Shown here: in pieces, positions 7,011-10,500 of the stretch
How positions within the stretch are numbered: the stretch's first letter is position 1
How the letters are laid out: the number at the start of each line of letters is the position of its first letter
DNA from: an uncultured Bacilli bacterium
GTDB lineage: Bacteria; Bacillota_I; Bacilli_A; RF39; UBA660
Assembly: GCA_947628245.1 (NCBI GenBank)
Contig: CANQZH010000020.1
Coordinates: 1-10,500, forward strand
Direction of reading: 5' to 3'
Length of the DNA stretch: 10,500 bases
Notes under the pieces: model-generated
What the model saw: the letters and a program-made list of their open reading frames with translations, nothing else
Databases searched by the model: none
Told to the model about the DNA's origin: nothing
Made by a program: the position numbers and the translations under genes

Positions 7011-9419
7011 TTACATTCCTTTTAATATATTTTCTTTTTCTTCATAAACATCATTTAATAATCCTTGTTCTTTAAGTATAACATTATTTAATTCCATAAT
7101 TTTATTTTGTAACTCATTCAACCACACAGAATTAAACATATCATATTGTTGCATAAATTGATTGCTTTCTTCAATCTTTGATGGAACTTGTTCTATTGTA
7201 TTACATTTAAAACGTGATTTAATATTATCTTGCATTGTTATTAATTGCTCATTTAACATTTCAATTTTCTCTTTACTATAATCAATTAATTTTCTTAAGC
7301 TTTCAACATCTTCAATATAATTTCTTAATTTATTATCATTACTTTGACGTTCCTTTTCTTTCTCTACTTCAAATTTATATTGTTCTTCTTGATCTCTATT
7401 AGTAAAATATTTCAATTTCTTCTTTTGCTCTTTAATTTTCTTTCTATTTAATAAAGGATGTTTAGATAATTCATTAACATTCATACTAATTTCTTCAAAA
7501 GCTTTTTCATATTCTTTATGTTCAAGTGTATCACTATATTGCTTTTCTAAATTAATACGATTTAACATTTCAATTTCACTTTCCAATTTTTTTAATTTCA
7601 ATTCCAATTCCATTTTAACTTCTTTTTCTTTACTTATTTCATCCATTAATTCTTGATAATCTTGTTTTATTATATCAAAGAAAAATTTATTAGAATCAAT
7701 TTCACTATAATAATGATATTTTTTTTCTAATAATGATCTTTGCTCAAATTCAGTAACTAATTTTTTATATTCAGTTTCATATCCTGATAAATCATTTTTA
7801 ATTTCTTTTTCTCTAGAATTAATAGAACTAATTAATCTAGAAGAAAGATATTTTGCAATTGTTATTAAACTTAAAGATTCCATACTATTAATTTCATTCA
7901 TCATTTCATCTGTTACATCAATTTTCTGCAATATATCGATAAAATTTTCAAAGCCTTCAAACATTCCCGATATTTTATCTTTATATAAATATAATTGTTT
8001 TAAATTATTTAAAATAAAACCTCGAGCTTTACCAGCAAGAACATCATCTAAATTATATTTATAATTTTTTCTTAATATATATTTAATTTCATCTTTATTA
8101 AATTTTCCATTAAATAATTCATCAGGATTAGTCTCAAAAGGAGAAAGCATTTCTCTATTACGTTCAAATATTTCTTTAATCATCTTTTCATCATATTTTC
8201 CAAATTGTTTTAATCTATCAAATTGTTCAAAAAAATAATCAAATCTATCTAACATATTTTCTTTTATTACATATGCATTAGGATTTATCTTTAATTGAAT
8301 ACTATTTAATAATTTAAGTTTAGCTTCAATTAAATCTTTACCCTTTTTCATTTTTAAAACATCAAAACTATAAATTTTTAAATTAGGAAAAGATTCTTTC
8401 AATTTTTCAGCTGATATTTGATTCCAATTAAACTGTTTTGAACCATCAGTAAAACAAAATATTCCAATAGGCAAAAAGGCATTTAAAACAATCTCATTAT
8501 ATGTCTTTTTACCATTACCATTATTCAAATTTTCTTCTTTTTGCCTTTTAGTTTCAGCTATTACTTTTTTAGGATGATCAATTTTAGGAACTGAACTATA
8601 AAATAAAATAGCTTCATCATTATTAACATAATTATTTACATACATATCCCTACTACTTGCTAAAGCAATATTATTAGGTGCAAAAATAAAACCATATCCA
8701 CCTCTATACGTATCAGTTAAATCAGGTGTATATAAAGATGCCGAAATATAATTACTATAAAATCCTCCATCAAATTTAGTCGAATTTGTACTATGACCTA
8801 TAAAGCAAAAATTATCATCATTCATATCCTCAAGACTTAAAAAATAATTATTCCATTCTTTTAATATCATATTTTGAACTTGAGTAATCATTTCTTTCAT
8901 TTTATTCGTATCTCTAGAAATAATAGCTTTATCATATTCATTTACCCAATTATTAATTGATACATCATCCATAAAATATTTCATATTATCCACATAATCA
9001 TTTTTAGCATTAATTAAATCACGAATTAAATAATATTTTTTTTCTTCCCTATCTATATCATTAATAACAACCAATAAACGAGCAAGAACATCATCATTCA
9101 AATTTTCATAAACATTTTCTTCTCTTTTATTTTCAGGATATAATTCATTAAACTTTTGAACTAATGAATTTAAAGTAGAAACATCAAAAGAAATATCATT
9201 ATCCTCATTAGGTAAATATTTTAATCTAATTATCGCTTTAGATAAAATATCATTCATTCTAATTCTAAAATCAAAAGGATCAAATTCATTAGTTAATTGC
9301 TTTTTTTCATTATTAAAAGATACATCATTTTTAGACAAATTTTTTATTATGTCTAGAATTTGTGGAGAAACAATAAACTTTTTTTTCTCATCATTATATA
9401 CAATAGAATTATTCGTCAT
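7011..9419 (-). CDS. Large uncharacterised coiled-coil protein with a central globular domain
   Basis: I do not recognise this 802-residue protein. Residues 1 to ~195 are mostly helical and charged. Residues ~203-355 look globular and beta-rich: FCFIGHSTNS (His209), GGFYSNYISASLYT, GYGFIFAPNNIALASSRDMY, then KTYNEIVLNAFLPIGIFCF (Glu309) and FPNLKIYSFDVLK. The order His-Ser/Thr, then a Tyr/Ser-rich strand, then a Glu leading a strand recalls ADP-ribosyltransferase folds, but this is a weak resemblance only. Residues ~385-530 are helical. From ~535 to ~735 and 765 to 798 the chain is Glu/Lys-rich with heptad-like spacing, a long coiled coil. There is no signal peptide and no clear membrane segment, so it is probably cytoplasmic. 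The start is ATG at 9419, with GGGAAGGAG five bases upstream. It is a single-gene unit between a housekeeping block and gene remnants, with no terminator seen after it. An effector, a defence protein or a structural protein are all possible. Confidence 0.85.
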   Translation of the reverse strand: MTNNSIVYNDEKKKFIVSPQILDIIKNLSKNDVSFNNEKKQLTNEFDPFDFRIRMNDILSKAIIRLKYLPNEDNDISFDVSTLNSLVQKFNELYPENKREENVYENLNDDVLARLLVVINDIDREEKKYYLIRDLINAKNDYVDNMKYFMDDVSINNWVNEYDKAIISRDTNKMKEMITQVQNMILKEWNNYFLSLEDMNDDNFCFIGHSTNSTKFDGGFYSNYISASLYTPDLTDTYRGGYGFIFAPNNIALASSRDMYVNNYVNNDEAILFYSSVPKIDHPKKVIAETKRQKEENLNNGNGKKTYNEIVLNAFLPIGIFCFTDGSKQFNWNQISAEKLKESFPNLKIYSFDVLKMKKGKDLIEAKLKLLNSIQLKINPNAYVIKENMLDRFDYFFEQFDRLKQFGKYDEKMIKEIFERNREMLSPFETNPDELFNGKFNKDEIKYILRKNYKYNLDDVLAGKARGFILNNLKQLYLYKDKISGMFEGFENFIDILQKIDVTDEMMNEINSMESLSLITIAKYLSSRLISSINSREKEIKNDLSGYETEYKKLVTEFEQRSLLEKKYHYYSEIDSNKFFFDIIKQDYQELMDEISKEKEVKMELELKLKKLESEIEMLNRINLEKQYSDTLEHKEYEKAFEEISMNVNELSKHPLLNRKKIKEQKKKLKYFTNRDQEEQYKFEVEKEKERQSNDNKLRNYIEDVESLRKLIDYSKEKIEMLNEQLITMQDNIKSRFKCNTIEQVPSKIEESNQFMQQYDMFNSVWLNELQNKIMELNNVILKEQGLLNDVYEEKENILKGM

Positions 9420-9461
9420 ATTTTCTCCTTCCCTAACATCAAAATATCATTTATTATAAAT

Positions 9462-9491
9462 AATATATTTACCAATTTTTTTGAAGTTCAA
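9462..9491 (-). promoter_or_regulatory. Possible promoter of the large coiled-coil gene
   Basis: On the minus strand, TTGAAC (9491-9486), an 18-base spacer and TATATT (9467-9462) form a fair promoter. A perfect TATAAT (9458-9453) just downstream is an alternative -10 box but lacks a -35 box. Either would give a leader of about 35-45 bases that starts downstream of the broken antitoxin-like gene. Confidence 0.4.
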
Positions 9492-9496
9492 AATCT

Positions 9497-9792
9497 TTAG
9501 CATATTATTAATTCCCCATTATTTGTTTCAAACCAATCAGCTAATTTTTTAACATTTTTACCTTTTAGTTTATCTAAAACATTATCCATAATTTCAATTT
9601 CTTGTTTGCTAAATAAGGTTTACACATAGGTTTAAATAATATTTTGTCTTCTTCATCATTTACCATTTCCAAATAATTTTGTTTTACTAACAAATTTAAA
9701 ATTTCATCTTTATTATCAAAAATTGGTCCATAAGTACCATATGCTGTAATAGGTTTAGAATATTCTTTAAATGATTGAAAATCTATTGAAAA
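9497..9792 (-). pseudogene. Frameshifted, 5'-truncated remnant resembling a Panacea/SocA (DUF4065) antitoxin domain
   Basis: Minus-strand frames preserve two protein-like pieces. The first reads FQSFKEYSKPITAYGTYGPI, then a helical stretch with DEILNLLVKQNYLEMV, and ends by running out of frame. The second, in a shifted frame, reads LFSKQEIEIMDNVLDKLKGK and NVKKLADWFETNNGELIIC, ending at TAA (9499-9497). The switch lies around 9611-9622, where a single-base change would restore one frame. The pattern of a PIT...YGPI segment followed by a helix with EIEIMDNVL and LADW resembles the end of DUF4065 (Panacea/SocA) proteins, used as antitoxins against many toxins. The N-terminal part is missing: an in-frame TAA sits at 9795-9793 and no start codon or ribosome binding site is seen. 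Decay is clear; the family call is tentative. Confidence 0.55.
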
Positions 9793-10029
9793 TTAACATC
9801 AAATTAATCAAATTATATTCTATAATATTATTGGTGTCAATTGTCCCCTTTAATATTAGGCGTAAATATTTACACATTTTTGAATATAATAATGTGAATA
9901 ATTAGTAAAAATGTCTCTATTTTTTAAACAAATAATTAGTGAAAATGTCTCTATATGAATATTATTTATTGACAATAGGCAATGGTATGATAGGCTTAGA
10001 TTTGCCAGTTGGCTTAAATGCTAACTGGC
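9793..10029. other. Non-coding junction between two broken genes, likely mobile-element debris
   Basis: This stretch separates the truncated antitoxin-like remnant from the truncated DUF3644-like remnant. I find no open frame with a credible start. It contains GGTGTCAATTGTCCCC (9833-9848), a 12-base palindrome GTAAATATTTAC (9862-9873), two 24-bp direct repeats (9897-9954) and the left side of a strong hairpin (9993-10036). Both neighbouring genes are cut at its borders. The simplest reading is the scar of an inserted element that has since been lost or decayed. Confidence 0.5.
9897..9954. repeat. Two 24-bp direct repeats with 34-bp period
   Basis: Copies at 9897-9920 and 9931-9954 share 23 of 24 bases; the single difference is A at 9907 versus G at 9941. 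The core on the minus strand is ATAGAGACATTTTCACTAAT. They are separated by 10 unlike bases. GACATTTTCACT-like tandem units resemble the multiple repeats at the ends of some insertion sequences, notably IS21-type elements. No transposase gene is visible, so this would be an orphan end. Confidence 0.6.
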
Positions 10030-10036
10030 TCAAGCC
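9993..10036. repeat. Strong two-part hairpin at the truncation point of the DUF3644-like gene
   Basis: The inner arms GCCAGTTGGC (10004-10013) and GCTAACTGGC (10020-10029) pair over 10 bp with one G-T pair around a 6-base loop. The outer arms GGCTT (9993-9997) and AAGCC (10032-10036) add 5 bp across an uneven internal loop. It is unusually GC-rich for this window. No T tract follows on either strand, so it is a poor terminator. It overlaps the last codons of the DUF3644-like fragment, suggesting a transposable-element end or a structured RNA. Confidence 0.6.
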
Positions 10037-10092
10037 ATTAAAATAGCTTTTTCACTTTTATCTAACATATTATTTATTAAATCATTATCCAG
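10030..10092 (-). pseudogene. Truncated N-terminus of a DUF3644-like gene
   Basis: A 20-codon frame reads LDNDLINNMLDKSEKAILMA and stops at TGA (10032-10030) inside the hairpin. A perfect AGGAGG (10104-10099) lies six bases before the CTG at 10092, so this was a real start region; the original start codon may have been ATG. The sequence resembles the beginning of DUF3644 proteins (from memory: LLxKSKEAxxxAIEIYN), a family of several hundred residues sometimes found near defence genes. Everything after about residue 20 is missing. The family call rests on a short match and is tentative; that the gene is broken is better supported. Confidence 0.5.
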
Positions 10093-10122
10093 ATTTATCC
10101 TCCTAAAAAAATATTTGTTCAT

Positions 10123-10131
10123 ATTGTACCA
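10123..10131 (-). promoter_or_regulatory. Extended -10 box upstream of the DUF3644-like remnant
   Basis: On the minus strand, TACAAT (10128-10123) is preceded by TGG, an extended -10. The -35 position falls in the T run of the neighbouring terminator and has no match. Together with the AGGAGG downstream, it shows that the expression signals of the broken gene survive. Confidence 0.45.
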
Positions 10132-10139
10132 TAAAATTT

Positions 10140-10176
10140 AAAAAAAAGAATGTTAACATTTATCTATTAACATTCT
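10140..10176 (-). terminator. Intrinsic terminator downstream of the SEC-C gene remnant
   Basis: A perfect 10-bp inverted repeat (AGAATGTTAA at 10147-10156 and TTAACATTCT at 10167-10176) has a 10-base loop. On the minus strand the stem runs into an uninterrupted T run (10147-10140). Its orientation fits transcription coming from the minus-strand remnants at 10209-10500. Confidence 0.8.
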
Positions 10177-10208
10177 ATCATTTATCTGTTTTTATAAATG
10201 CAGCACAA

Positions 10209-10301
10209 TCATTTTCCACAACAATTTTTGTACTTTCTACCACTTCCATATGCTCTATTTTTTCCTAGACTATCAATATTATTAGTATTTATACCTTGCT
10301 T
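10209..10301 (-). pseudogene. Decayed SEC-C motif tail of a broken gene
   Basis: The frame ending at TGA (10211-10209) reads NTNNIDSLGKNRAYGSGRKYKNCCGK. This is the C-terminal SEC-C zinc-binding motif, normally GRNDPCPCGSGKKYKKCCG, with both cysteines of the first CxC pair lost while GSGRKYKNCCG is kept. An in-frame TGA lies just upstream (10304-10302), so the motif is no longer joined to an N-terminal domain in this frame. Between it and the fragment at 10357-10500, a short frame ending FSFFESKV is also open. The three pieces are probably one former gene, followed by the terminator at 10140-10176. Confidence 0.65.
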
Positions 10302-10356
10302 TCAAAAAATGAGAAAATCTTCAACATTCGTTTACCAACTAAATTATATAATTTTT

Positions 10357-10500
10357 TTATTGTTCAATCAACTTATTCTCATTAACTTGTTTTTGTAACA
10401 ATTCTAAATCTTTAAGACTTTTATTATCTTTTAATGCTTCCATTTGTCTTCTTGCTGAATTGTTTAATCTAATAAGTCTTTCTCTTTGAGGGACTTTTTC
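10357..10500 (-). pseudogene. C-terminal fragment of an unrecognised gene entering from the right edge
   Basis: The frame is open from the window edge and reads EKVPQRERLIRLNNSARRQM, then EALKDNKSLKDLELLQKQVN and ENKLIEQ, ending at TAA (10359-10357). It is charged and helical. I do not recognise the family. It may be the upstream part of the same gene that ended in the SEC-C tail at 10209-10301, interrupted by frame breaks, or a separate intact gene that ends here. The start lies outside the window, so pseudogene status is inferred from its neighbour. Confidence 0.5.

Noticed and set aside
9862..9873. Palindrome GTAAATATTTAC as an operator
   Set aside because: It is AT-rich with no gene or promoter placed to use it; chance is likely in this composition.
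9897..9954. CRISPR array
   Set aside because: Only two repeats with a 10-base spacer and no cas genes; the spacing is far too short for CRISPR.
9993..10045. Hairpin at 9993-10036 as an intrinsic terminator
   Set aside because: There is no T run directly after the stem on either strand.
10198..10398. Plus-strand open frame of 66 codons with hydrophobic composition
   Set aside because: It is antisense to the SEC-C remnant, whose recognisable motif is on the minus strand, and it has no ribosome binding site.
1..10500. Mycoplasma-type code with TGA as tryptophan
   Set aside because: Tryptophan codons are TGG, the long genes have no internal TGA, and TGA ends the DUF1934 gene right before the argS start.

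Overview
The window comes from a strongly AT-rich bacterium, most likely an uncultured or host-associated lineage of Bacillota (class Bacilli). Three things point there. The minus-strand gene order ywiB-like/DUF1934, argS, rpoE (delta) echoes the Bacillus argS-rpoE region. A delta subunit of RNA polymerase is a Firmicutes trait. Ribosome binding sites are AGGAGG-like. The standard bacterial code fits: long genes read through without internal TGA, tryptophan is TGG, and TGA is used as a stop. A complete class A penicillin-binding protein shows a peptidoglycan wall, so this is not a wall-less Mollicute.

Region 1 (1-2944, minus strand) is a compact four-gene housekeeping operon: DUF1934 protein, arginyl-tRNA synthetase, RNA polymerase delta and the start of release factor 1. 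Gaps are 1, 11 and 10 bases. One good extended -10 promoter drives it. It joins translation and transcription functions. The release factor gene runs off the left edge.

Region 2 (2945-6343) holds a divergent class A penicillin-binding protein on the plus strand. It converges on a ParB/Noc-type chromosome-organising protein on the minus strand. The two share a perfect 11-bp bidirectional terminator that contains both stop codons. Upstream of the ParB-like gene is about 230 bases of leader with two candidate promoters.

Region 3 (6325-6950) is a single-gene unit for a membrane-anchored thioredoxin-like protein with its own promoter and terminator.

Region 4 (7011-10500) is accessory in character. 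It has one intact 802-residue protein of unrecognised family, with a central globular domain (possibly ADP-ribosyltransferase-like, a weak inference) and a long coiled-coil C-terminus. Next to it is a gene graveyard: a frameshifted Panacea/SocA-like antitoxin remnant, a 20-codon DUF3644-like N-terminus cut off at a hairpin, two 24-bp direct repeats resembling transposon-end repeats, and a decayed SEC-C protein with its terminator. The most interesting material lies here: the unknown coiled-coil protein beside antitoxin- and defence-like debris.
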